From positions 3,968,001 through 4,032,000 of the forward strand of contig OX335650.1 of the NCBI GenBank assembly GCA_946894095.1: a stretch of 64,000 bases of DNA. The letters are read 5' to 3'. Under the pieces are notes generated by a model. The model ran no database searches. It saw only the letters and a list, made by a program, of their open reading frames with translations, and was not told where the DNA came from. This document shows, piece after piece, positions 22,001-34,000 of this stretch. This DNA comes from Incurvaria masculella (taxonomy: Eukaryota; Arthropoda; Insecta; Lepidoptera; Incurvariidae). The translations under genes were made by a program, and so were the position numbers. Numbering within the stretch: the first letter of the stretch is position 1; each line of letters starts with the position of its first letter.

Positions 22001-25000
22001 CAAGAAGTGTCCATAATACTGTCACCCCGTTAATGCGCACCGTGTACAGTGGCCGCGAGTATTCGTATGCGGGCGACCAAGAGATGGAAGATTCGGTCGC
22101 CTTCGATGTCCCCGAACACAATGCGGCTATAAAGCATTCGATTCGAGTGCCTCTCGATATGCAAAGCGGCTATTAGTGTAAAGACACTGGCCCCTCGTTA
22201 TAGCGCGATTTTAGTGCGGCCATTTTGACGTGTTATAACGTGGAGCTTTGGCCTATATGATCTCCGATCATTCCAAGCAGTTACTTCTATTGAAATTTTG
22301 GGTACTTAGCCATTGTCTTAGAGAATGTCTAAATGATCGCCTTGTGAATTATGTGAGGTTGACGACTTTGCGTGGCTATCTCCATGCTTGAATATCTCCA
22401 TGCTTCGTTCTTGTAATGCTTATGCACACTTTGGGCTGCTCACAATACTCTTTTAGCTGTCTACTACTAAATAGCTAGTTGAGTTAGAACGTTCTACTTG
22501 ACTAACAAAACGTGCAGAAGACTTTCGAAATGCCACGAACGCGTTACTTCCGTATCATCGTTATAACCGTTACCGTTATAACGAGGAGGACACGGCTTAA
22601 CGGGGAATGTTTCCCCGGCTCGAAATAGACTGTTAACGATATCGATGCTGTTAAAACATTTACAAAGGACTTGGGTTGGGTACCATGCCAGGACCTCTAT
22701 ATGAGCACGGCTACATTGAACTGGATGCTAATCACGATATTATTTTCAATGCCGTTTCAACTGTTTCACCCAATGCGATGGTACCAACCCGGGCAGCCTT
22801 ATCCCTACCACCTACACCTACATTTTTACATTGGTTCGTCAAACCCAAACCCTACACTACGGGCCGCACAACAGAGCATTATATTTATTTATGTACATAA
22901 GTATGAACAAGAACCTATACGTACTGCTTTACACCTATTTTTTCATTGATATCAGTGGATTCTCCTTTATCTTTGATATCAGCTATCGAACGAATCGACC
23001 AATGAAGTAGCTTCATTTTGTTTACAAATTCCCAACAACCAAAGCTGCAGTACATAGTAGGTACGTCCATCAACCCGTACCGAGACCCGTACTTAAACCA
23101 TTAGCGTTCCCATACGACAAGCGTAACAAAAGAACATCGGGGTTTGCATTTTATAGGATCGAGTAAAGCTATGCAGAAAGCGAGAAGTAAGCTACGACAG
23201 TTTGCTTAAGCTGCATCGCTTCCCATACAAGCTAGTTTTATGAACGGCGGCGGCGGCCATCTTGTGTTGGCCTTCTGAACATGGGCGCGCATACCTCGGG
23301 GTTTGTTTGGCCGCGAAACAAGCCGCGAGACGCAATTGTGCTAAGGTTATAATTCCACCTCGAGCCGAAGAAAGGAAGAAAAACCTCGGAGCATCCACTG
23401 GGATTCTTCCCGTGCATGTGGTAAGATTAGAAAGGCCGCACCATTTGGGCGCGGCATGGTTGAAGAATTTTCATGGATGCAGTATGAGGATCAAATTGCG
23501 GAGTAGATTTCTATTTTACCGTGTAAATAATAAAATTGTTGATCCCAAAAAAATATATACCGAATAGTTGTAAAGGCAATCCTTAAATTACGTATGATAT
23601 TTTTGGACGCCCCCTCCTCTGAGTAAGGAAACGTAACATGTCACCTAAGGGCGTTACGTAATTTATGGTTGGCCCTTAAGAATATTCGAAGCAATTTCTA
23701 TCCATTAACATAGTAGACTAGAGAAATACTAAACAAATAAAAAAAAGGCCTGATTTAATTCGCGGTTACAGTTCCAGGAATACAACAAAGAAAAACTAAG
23801 GTCCTCCTGGGCGCCGGATGCGGGCACTTGCCCGCCCAAGTGGGGCCAGCGCGGCGCAGCAGCCTCGCCACGCATACATACAAGTTGCGCATATCGGACC
23901 GCTTCCCGCCTAACCTGCTCTCTCCCGCATTCCGATCGACGAGACCAAAGCACGCCGGCCTGTCTGGGCCCGAGGCGCGCCGAGCTGCAGAGACGAGCTT
24001 TTCGTCGAGTGTGCGAGCGAGAGCGCGCTATGTCGCCTGTGCTCTCCCGCTCAGACACTGTGACGGACGTCCGGGCGGGCTCGAGACTTCCGCTTTGGCA
24101 GGATTTGCGTACGCACAGTTACACTACGGTTTTATCTATGATAGAGTCAAATTCAAGATCCTCTTCGGTCATATTGACGTCGACCTTGTCCTTCCAGTGT
24201 AACAACATGAATATACGTGACTGTACATTGTGTAGACAAGAAAATAATATGTGGTACAACCGTGTTGTTGGGGGCCTGGGTGGGTTACAGGGAGGAAAAG
24301 TTTATGCAGATACATCCACAGGCATTTCGATCAAGTAATTTCGTAAGAGTGTACGTAACTTTGGATTGATCTCGATGGGTGCAGCAAACCCAAAAGAATC
24401 GAAACTACTGGAAGCTTTCAGCTCCGCACAACTTCTCCCCCTATAGAAACCACGAATCGTCACCTACAAAAGCAGCTGGCCCGAGCACGGCTCAGCCAAT
24501 AATGAAAGAATCGCACCAACATAATACCGGCTGCAACAATAGCACACCGGCGCGGTGGCGGCGACACGCATGCATATGTGGGCGCAGGCAATCTCTCCAC
24601 AAGTGCGGCGGAATGTCAGTAAAACAAAAATAAACAGTGCGCGCTCGCTGCGGTTCCCACAGCGCAGGCGCGGCCGCGGCTCCGGCGCATTAAAGGACCA
24701 TAAAAAGGTCCTGCGTCGCCTCGGCGCCGGCGGGAGGCGGCGGCGGGCGCGTTCTCACATCGACACTCCAACCGTAAACGTTATTATAATTGAGAGGTTT
24801 ACGGCACCGAACCGCACCCCCGCACTGTCGCGACGTCGCGCTTTCGTTCGCGCGCGAGATCGGACGCGGAATGAGACTAGAATGGCTTTTTGCCGATGCG
24901 TTCAGAGTCGTAGTCTGGGTGGTTAAGGTAGCCCTTCCCGGCGGGACCAACTTATTCGCGGGCACGGTACAAAACCGTGCTATTTCGCTCTGGGACCTTC

Positions 25001-28000
25001 TCTGTTTCAAAGAAAAAGACAGGCTCCGTTATGAGAAAGATGCAACATGTCCACAAAGCAGACAATACGCACAGTGTTTGATTTTGTAAGATTTACGAAA
25101 ATTTTAATTACAAAACGACTTATAGCTATAAGTAAACCACGACCGCTGTAGTCAAAAATCTAACAAAAACCAATTTGATTATCAATCTTCATGAAACAAG
25201 GTATGTCTGATGACTAGTCTTTTTAAGATGTTTTTATTTTATCGTTGAGTAATCTACCTCCAAAGTTATTATATAAAATTACCAAAAAATTCGAACTTTC
25301 GGACCTTATAACTTAGGACACAAACACAATTTTACAATGCCAACAGTCATTAGAAATCTAGTTCGATCAAATAAAGATATTTTATAAGTAAGTAAGCACT
25401 GTGTATGGCATTGAGTGATGATGTAGTGATGACGTCATTCCGTTCACAGGACGCCATTTTGAGTGCTGTCAGCGCGAATCGGACCAGTTGTAAACGAGCT
25501 TTCGGTAACGATAGTTCAAAACGGACCACATTCTTAGGTAGAGGGTTCGATCCCAGTTTATTAGAAAATATTTTTCTAAACATCCTTTTATATTCAACTG
25601 GATCTCGCTTTATTCAATCACTATATGTGTCTATAAGTTGGTTTTTTAGGTCAAGCCACAGAAAAAAGCGACAATGTTCTTACCTTGTCTTAGTGTTGTA
25701 ATTTGACGCAATTTTAAGTACAGGCTTTTTAAGTTTATCGCTTTTTGGCGCTAGCAAAATCAGGTATATATGCTAATAAACCTTCTCAAAAGTGCGGATC
25801 TAGAGAGCCAACGACAGAGTCGCCGCATACACTCGAACGCCACATTTAGAACAAGCCATTTATTTACATATCGCCACATCGCACGCTGCCAAATTGTCTT
25901 CCCACGAGACATCAACGCGTCCCCGCCCCGCCGCCGTTAGATGGAGCGGCGCAGTGCCGTCGCAGCGCGGCGTCATCGAGTAACACATCAGGCTTGCGAC
26001 ACATCCCCCGAAAGCTGCACACGTCGCACACGCGACGCATCTTAGATGCGTGGGTTCGCGTGTCAGGCTGCGTGTGTCTACGTTTCCACTGCTGAGCATG
26101 CTACGCAAGAATATTGGCCCACCGCAATGCGTGGCTGATGCACAGTCTGCTAAATTCACAGTTCATGTTCAGACACAATGAAGGATCTAACCAACATTTC
26201 ATACAAATCTAAGCTAAATACACGTGCGTAGCGTGTCCGTATATGCCGCAGTGGAATAGCGCCTTTACGAGGCAGTTTGCACAAAACGCCGTCAAAGTGA
26301 AATCGGCTCGCATTAATATTTTATCGGCGTTTTGAATTCCGACGAACAATGTACGGGCTCCCTTTGTTTTGTAGCTCCGATAATGATTGAGGTCGGGTCG
26401 AGCGAGACGCACTTTCTGGCGCTTTCTTGCGAAAGGCAAGACGGCGGCGGCGCTATTAGCTAATACGCGACAGCAATTTCCGGGAACATGCCGCAACTTA
26501 AATTGCCAATGAAAATGTCACAATATTTTTTTTTTTTTACATAACTGCATTTTATTCCAGCTTTAGTTCTTGAGATATTCGTTTTAAAAGTTTCTTATTT
26601 CATCCAGTATGAAAGGCACATAACCAGCGGCAGCGTGACTGGAAATGGATGACAACTTTAAACCAACACACCTCATGGGAACAATGTGTCGTGCCAGGAC
26701 CTTCCTTTAATTGCCCAGCTACATTGAACTGGGTTTTTGAATCAAGAAAATATTGAAATACCCTCTGAACTTGAGAGGATTATGAGAACAAATATGTCAG
26801 TTTGGGGTAACTAGGTAAAACCTATAAAGCCATGAACAAATAGGTTATACGTGCGTTTCGAAATGATGAGTGATTTTGAGGACCCCAACTATATTTACAC
26901 TAAAAACTATTATCTCTCTTTCAACTTTCTCATTCTTGAATCTCTTAATTAAACATCACAATTTAGATTGATGAGCGAAACGTAATAATAAATAATACAC
27001 CTACAAATTGTCTTTTGACCACTTCCGTGCCCATTCAGTTGCACTGCGATTGCATTGCAATGTTGCTACCTAGTATCGAATTGCGATTGCACGCAGCTAC
27101 GAGCCAGGCCGCCGTCGCCGAGATAAGCTCGCAGGAAAAGCTCAACGGAAAGCGAGAGGAAAAACCGAGCAGAATCGACCTACATACGGCTAGTGGGTCG
27201 TCTCTTATCGGAGTTACCGACCTAGCTATGTGGCTAAAGGCGCTGCGCTACTAGTTCTTGTCCTGGCGATACAAATACTTATGGATGTTCATGCAATTCG
27301 TAATGAACAGCTGCAAAAACATCGGCGACAAATGTTTGCAAACTTTCTGTATATTCCAGGAATAATCCATCGCTGACTTTCATGGTGCTAGCTTACTGTA
27401 AATCCCATGAGCACTTGTGAAGGTAGGACGATTCCACCTTCAGTAGTGCCACGGGGCGACGGAAGTGCGAAGCGTCGCCTCCTGTTTGACACAAGATAAT
27501 TTAGATAGTGAGACGTCGATACGGGCAGCGGAGGGGACGCATCGTATCTTCACAGGCGGCCGTCAGGTTTCCGGCTATCCGATAAGGCACTCGAGCAAGG
27601 GTGAAGCTTTCCGCATATCTAACTGTCCCGATGCGGCACTTGATTTATGGCGCTGCTCGTGAGAAATGTGTGCTCCGATGCGATGGCGCCCACGAAACTA
27701 CCTGTCTGTAAAATGTTGCCTACTTACAACTTGAATTACGTCTCGCGCGGTACGGCGTTCGAAATTCAAAACTAATTAACTGAATTAAGAACCAGTGAAA
27801 GTGGCATTTGATTGAATTTGACAGCTTTTTGGAGTTTTTCTTACAGCAACATTTTTTGAGTTTTTCTTTACTATTGAAGGTAAATTCTCTTGAATCGTAT
27901 AAAAGCCCCCCCTCCCCGTAACATAATGACCTATACTTTAGCCAGTCAATATTATGTACGTGCGACAAGTTGCAATCGTTCTAAATGTGGTTCAAGCCCT

Positions 28001-31000
28001 TGAAGAACTGGTGTTCCATTCTTTGCCTTCTATGGCAAGGATAACCAGCACACGGCTTCTATTTTTATAGTCCTTGCATATCGTGGCATTGCCGTTTTTT
28101 TTTTGTTTCGAAGCGGCTGTATTTTAAAATGATGTTTTCTTGCACTTCTATTCCGGGATACGCCATTGCTGCACTGTCTTCCATTTGATCGCAAGCCAAA
28201 CAGGTAGATCACTTTCCCGAACCTGTCCTAAGTTATTGAGCTAGTTGATTAAACACATTCTTCATATTCAATTTAGGAAAACACATCTTTTCCATCTAGT
28301 ACGTACATTGCATCCGAGTCACGTGTAGGTACTTGCCGTCGCTGCAAGGTGGAGTCTTCGAGTACTCGGAAGAATTTGCTGATAACCTGATTACAGTTGT
28401 GACACGCCCGCTACTTACTTCGGAATGGTTAATAATTTAGCTTCGCGTGACACCATTTATTAGAAAACCCATGACGAGGAAGAAACTAAAACAACTGCTG
28501 AGGACCGAATGAAGCAAGCTAAAAAAAGTCCATTGAATAGTCTTCTATTACCAGGAGATTCTTGGTGGAACGATGAATTGATTCGAATTTTGAATTTGAA
28601 TTTAGAATACGGTTTCGTTCGTGTGTCAATAGCCATCGCGATATCCTGGCCAAACACCGCGTCGCCTGGGCGCCAACCATCGTGTCCTATCTAATGATCG
28701 AATCGTCTTGGCCAACAACCGCGTCGTCTGGCCAACAACCGCTTCGTCTGGCCGACAACCGCATCGTCTGGCTGCCAAGAATGGCGCGTAAGCGGGGCAG
28801 GGTGCCCCATCGCGACAGCCCAGTTCCCGTGCCGCTCGGCGGTTCGGTGACCCGGCGCGATAACGAGCGTCGCCCGCGCGCGCCCGTCGTCGCCGACTTC
28901 GGGCGGCGCGTCTCGAGGCGGGAGCTGTGTTCAATTCCCTCCGCAGTAAAAATAGGAAAAGCTCAATTAATTTCCATCGATGGTATTGGTCTTTCCTTTC
29001 GGCATTACTTTAATATACATGATAGCTGGCGGTATTTAAAGGGCAATTCTTAAGGAGTATAGAAACAATGAAAACTGCAACTAAATGACTTAGGCCCCCA
29101 TACGTTTCAACGGATTTTAAATGGATACTGATATATGGGTTCGAGTTTCGAAACGTCGCATTTTGCCCTCAAAAATCAATCCCCCCGAATGTACAACAAA
29201 AACCATTTGCCAGAGTCTTGAGTGCAGAATCTTGTACGGTTTGCTCTAATCTATTCTCAACGGCAGCCAACGAACTTAACCAGGTGGTAAAGGGAATAAT
29301 TAAGTTTTTGTTATAAGAGGAAAACGTTAATATGCAAAATGTGATACAGGAAATAATACTTCTAGGTTTTACTCAGAAGGAGAAAAATGCAGGACGCAAT
29401 GAGTTTTCATTGAAACTCTGCCTACAATGTAGACGGTTCAGCCGCTAATATTCAATACTACAGCCCGGGGTCCCCGCATCTACAGGGAAGATTTCGCGTT
29501 TTAGGTGGCCCAACCCGCTCATCTCCCCATACAAAAGGGGAAAGAAAATCACGCCTATATTTCTTGTCAGATATCCAAAATTTTACTCAAATAGCTTTAT
29601 TTGATTGAACTAGATGTCTGATGACCATTGGCATTGTAAAATTGTGTTTGGTTTCCAAGTTATAACGTCCGAAAGTTCGGATTTTTCGCGCGTTTTATAC
29701 AATAACTTTGGAGGTGGATTACGCAAAGATAAAATAAGAACATCTTAAAAAGATTAGTCATCAGACATAGCCTTTTTAATCAAGATTTACATTCTATTTG
29801 GTTTTTGTTAGATTTTTTACTACGGCGGTCGTGGTTTACTTTTAGCTATAAGTCGTTTTGAAATTAAAATTTTCGTAAATCTTACCAAATCATACACTAT
29901 GCACATTGTCTTTTTTGTGGACAGGTTGCATCTTCCTCATCACGGAGCCTGTCTTATTCTTAGAAACAGAGAAGGTCCCAGAGCGCAACAGCACGGTTTT
30001 GTACCGTGCCCGCAAATGAGTTGAGGCCGCCGGGTTGGGCCACCTTAAACGGCTCGGTACGCTCGCGATCCATACACTTACAATGTAGGCATTTGTAGAT
30101 AGCGCGGGCAATGTCAGAGTTCAGCGGATACTTCCCGTGTGTTTATCACACGCGGCGCCGGCGGAAACGGTGCGTGAGATCCGCAAACAGCGTCTCACCA
30201 CCAGCGCAGGAGCCGCGGTCCTCGCCATTCGCCATTTCCCTCGGTCCACGGGGAGAGTGACGTGCGAACAGGTCCGAGTGGTCGGTCCGAGTTCTCACCT
30301 AAATCGGCGTTTCCGGAACTTCTAAGTTGCGTAAAAACGTTAAATTGCATGCAATATTTTACTAGATATTCTGTGGTTTTACTTCTTCAACTTGTCAAAG
30401 TCACACTCGGACTTCCGATTTGTATGATAACGCGAAGTCGGCGTAAACGGCAACGTCAACGTATTTACGGCGATAGTCATCAAGCTGTCAATTTCTCCAT
30501 ACATTTGAAAACGTCGGTCGATCGGTTTGGCGTAAACGCCAATTTAGGTGACAACTGGGACTAGGGGCTCTGTTTGCGCGGGCACATAAAGTGCAAGCAT
30601 CAAATCTTCTGCGATTCGTCCTCAGATCGACAAGAAAGGAGATTTGCCATCTGGTGCGCCTGCGACCCGATGTTTCCGATTTTCTAAAACTACCATCCAA
30701 ACTTAAACGTACATGCCACGACCAAACATAGTCGAAGACGCATTGGACTCTCATATCTAAACCCATTGCTTTTACCTCAGGTGTTTTAGCGTGATGGTAA
30801 GAAGCTGGATCCAGCTGTACGAAAATACCTACAAACTGCATCGAAATCTGGTAAGTGGTTCTCGAGTCATAAGCGGCCAGACCGACGCTAGACGTTTGGG
30901 GGCGGCACATCGATTTATGGGGCGGTGGTATTGAACCGAATTGTGTAAAATTGGCATCAGCAATTTTTATAAGGAATTTCGCGATGATAGCAAGAGTTTC

Positions 31001-34000
31001 TGTCTTGGCGGTGCCCAGAAGTTGGCGTATAATCGGCACTGGATCTCGCTTCGCCTGGTGAACTGAGAATTTAATTAACAACATTTGATTATAGAAGCGA
31101 TTCGTGAGTTATGATATTACACCGTTATTGGAGATAGCATCCGTGCATTCTACTAGATTGGACGGTTATTTCCGGTATTGCACATTGCAAGTGGGTTACC
31201 ATTGTATTTCTCAAAGAAGCCATTCCTCCAGAAGACGTTCTATATGTTTTAAAATCGACCATATAAATTCGGTCCTATATGTCTTTCGTCGGCGTAGGTG
31301 GTCTCCATATGAAATTGAATAATTTTTGCAATGCCGCCACGCGAGGTTATCGGGTATAAGCTGGGCCAAGCGTCAACGACGTAGGTACCTATGCAACATT
31401 TTCTATGCAGGGTGTTTTTATTATTTTTATCTTCTTAATGAATCAAAAAATGATCTAACCTTTTTTCATGAAGTTTCGTTCATATTTCATAATCCCTGAA
31501 GCATTAATTTTAAACAAATAAAAACAATCTAAAACCTTGTTGGATTTTTTTATATGTACCCAAAAAGTAAATCTAATTTAATCCTGAATATAATATCACT
31601 GAAACAACCTTGCCACACTCGGAGAGGAGACTCGGTATCCCTCAAGCCCACATCACCAAGCCATACTCTCAATTTACGCGTGTACGCTTTGGCCGAGTGT
31701 CTCGTGGAATACTTCAAAACGTGTCTACTACTTCATATTAAGTTTGCAATGTCGGCGAGAGATTTAGCCCATCCACAGAACACGCGAAAGTCAGAAAATG
31801 AGGATCCCGTCGGTCGAGATATGTGGTTTTGCCTCTGGAAGATTGTAGTCGTTTTGCCGCATATTCGAAGCCGGGGCCGGCCAGCTTCAAGCGCCGGGTC
31901 TGGTGTCCGCCTATACGAAGCGCCGCCGCCGGAAGCGGCCCTTCCCCCTCACACTAGGGCCCGTTCTTGACCTCTAATCGTATTGCGCCAATTTATGCAA
32001 GCCTGGTTCAACGCTCCCATTATCTGTTCGACGCGAACAAGGCGCCGAATTGAGTTCGAGCTTCGATATGCGAAACGAGTTTCCGTTTTAACTCCGCCAT
32101 TTTTTTGTATCGTTATGTCTGCGCATGCGGCATCCACTGTGGATTGATTTCAACGAAAACTACCAGAGATTCTTTGCAGATATGCGATTTGGCGCGCCCA
32201 AAATTTTACTGGTTTGTCGCAAGTGTTAAAATATTTTAAGATCGCGAGGTTGGAAGCAATCGACGTTGCCAGTTCAAAGAACTCGGATAGTTCTATGGAG
32301 GTTCCATTTTTTAAAAGTATGCGCGTCACATAAAGCTACGCGAGGTAATCGATGCTGCCAGTTCAAAGAAATTGGATCGTTCCATGGAGGTTCCATTTTT
32401 AAAAAGTATGCACGTCACATAAAGCTACGCGAGGTTAGCAATCGATGCTGCCAGTTCAAAGAAATTGGATCGTTCCATGGAGGTTCCATTTTTAAAAAGT
32501 ATGCGCGTCACATAAAACTACGCGAGGGTAGCAATCGGTGCTGCCAGTTCAAAGAACTTGTGTCATTCCATCGATGTTTCATATTTAAAAAATTCACATA
32601 AAACGACAGTGTACGAGTAATAACGTTTTATGTAACCGATACCGAAGTGGACTGTATAATTTTAATTAACGAGGAAACAGTGTGGGTTTGCGAGAGAAAG
32701 GGGAGATGTCGCGCCGCTCCGCCGTAACGACTTCCCGACAATGGTTTTATTGTCGCAGTGGGCAAGTGTCGGATGCTCAGTCGGTGACGTGAGCGAAATG
32801 AGCGAACACATTAAAATTTATTGGCGAATAAAATGTTTTGTCGCAATCGACCCCACAACTGTTTGCTGTTTTTTCACGTTATTTGCACATTCGGGCTGAC
32901 GTGAAAGAATAAATTGCATTATGGTAGCGACGCCTAAATGCAAAATGCACTTAATGCAAAGGCAGTTTGACACGATTGGCCGGCGATATATGTAGCTCTT
33001 TTGCTGAAGTTTGTTTACTTCGATACGGTTTCGTCAGGGAGTAGAAGGTATTTCTCTGTTGCATATTGTGCGGGACGGCTCAACCCATCTATCATTCACA
33101 CTTTTTTAGGGTTCCGTGCCCAACAAATAGGTAGAATTTTAAAATAATAAAAATTAAAGGGGATCCCCATACAAAAAACGTGATTTATTTGTGTTAAATC
33201 TTGTACGATGGTACGGAACCCTTCGTGTGCGAGTCAGACTCGCACGTGGCGGGTTTTTTCAAATAAAGATTTTTTTTTGCGATCTTTGAAGTTGTATCGG
33301 AAACATGTGGTTTGGACCAGCTTTGGCAGAAGTGTGCTTGCGATTTTGCTCATTGATGTGGAATGTTAGAAAGTTTAGTGAACGTGTCAATCGAATTAAA
33401 ATAAATTCACAGGGGAAAATAAGCAATATTCACTACCACAGAAACTCTAAATCACTTCAAGATATCGTCCTCCATATCGCTGCTGCACACAATTATGCGC
33501 GCGTCGAGTCGCGATTATTGCAACTCACGGTTGCATCTGCACGAATGCACGACGTGCAAGGCGGGGCCGGCCTCAAACCGGGGGACTGCGATAGCTATAG
33601 GATAACGCAGTGCCCGAGAATTCGGCGATAGCACTATCTGCGCGCCGCCGCCGGGGCCTCTTGCGGGAGACCCGTTTCAGTGTTAACACCCCGATTGGAC
33701 AAAAACGCACCGGTCCGGGCGAGTCGAAAGAGCGTTCCATAGAGGTCGACGCCGCCGCGGCCAGAAAGAAAAGTATGCCCTCGCAATAATTGGCCCAATT
33801 GAGAGGCGCATCTCGTTCTTGTTGGCCGGGCCGGGGCTGCGCGGTGAGGGCAGCGGCGAGTCGGCTTCCGAGAACGCATGCCGTGGGGCGAGCAGACATA
33901 TTGCGACTTGCTGGACTGAGGCCTTAGACCGAGCACATTATTGACGTGCCGGTCGGCACGTTAACGGCGCGCGCCCCGCGCCGCGGTGGGCCTTTGGTGA

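Noticed and set aside
30488..31084. 198-codon open frame on the minus strand
   Set aside because: It starts in unique intron and ends inside a MITE. I looked for transposase motifs and saw none. One such frame is not surprising by chance in 64 kb.
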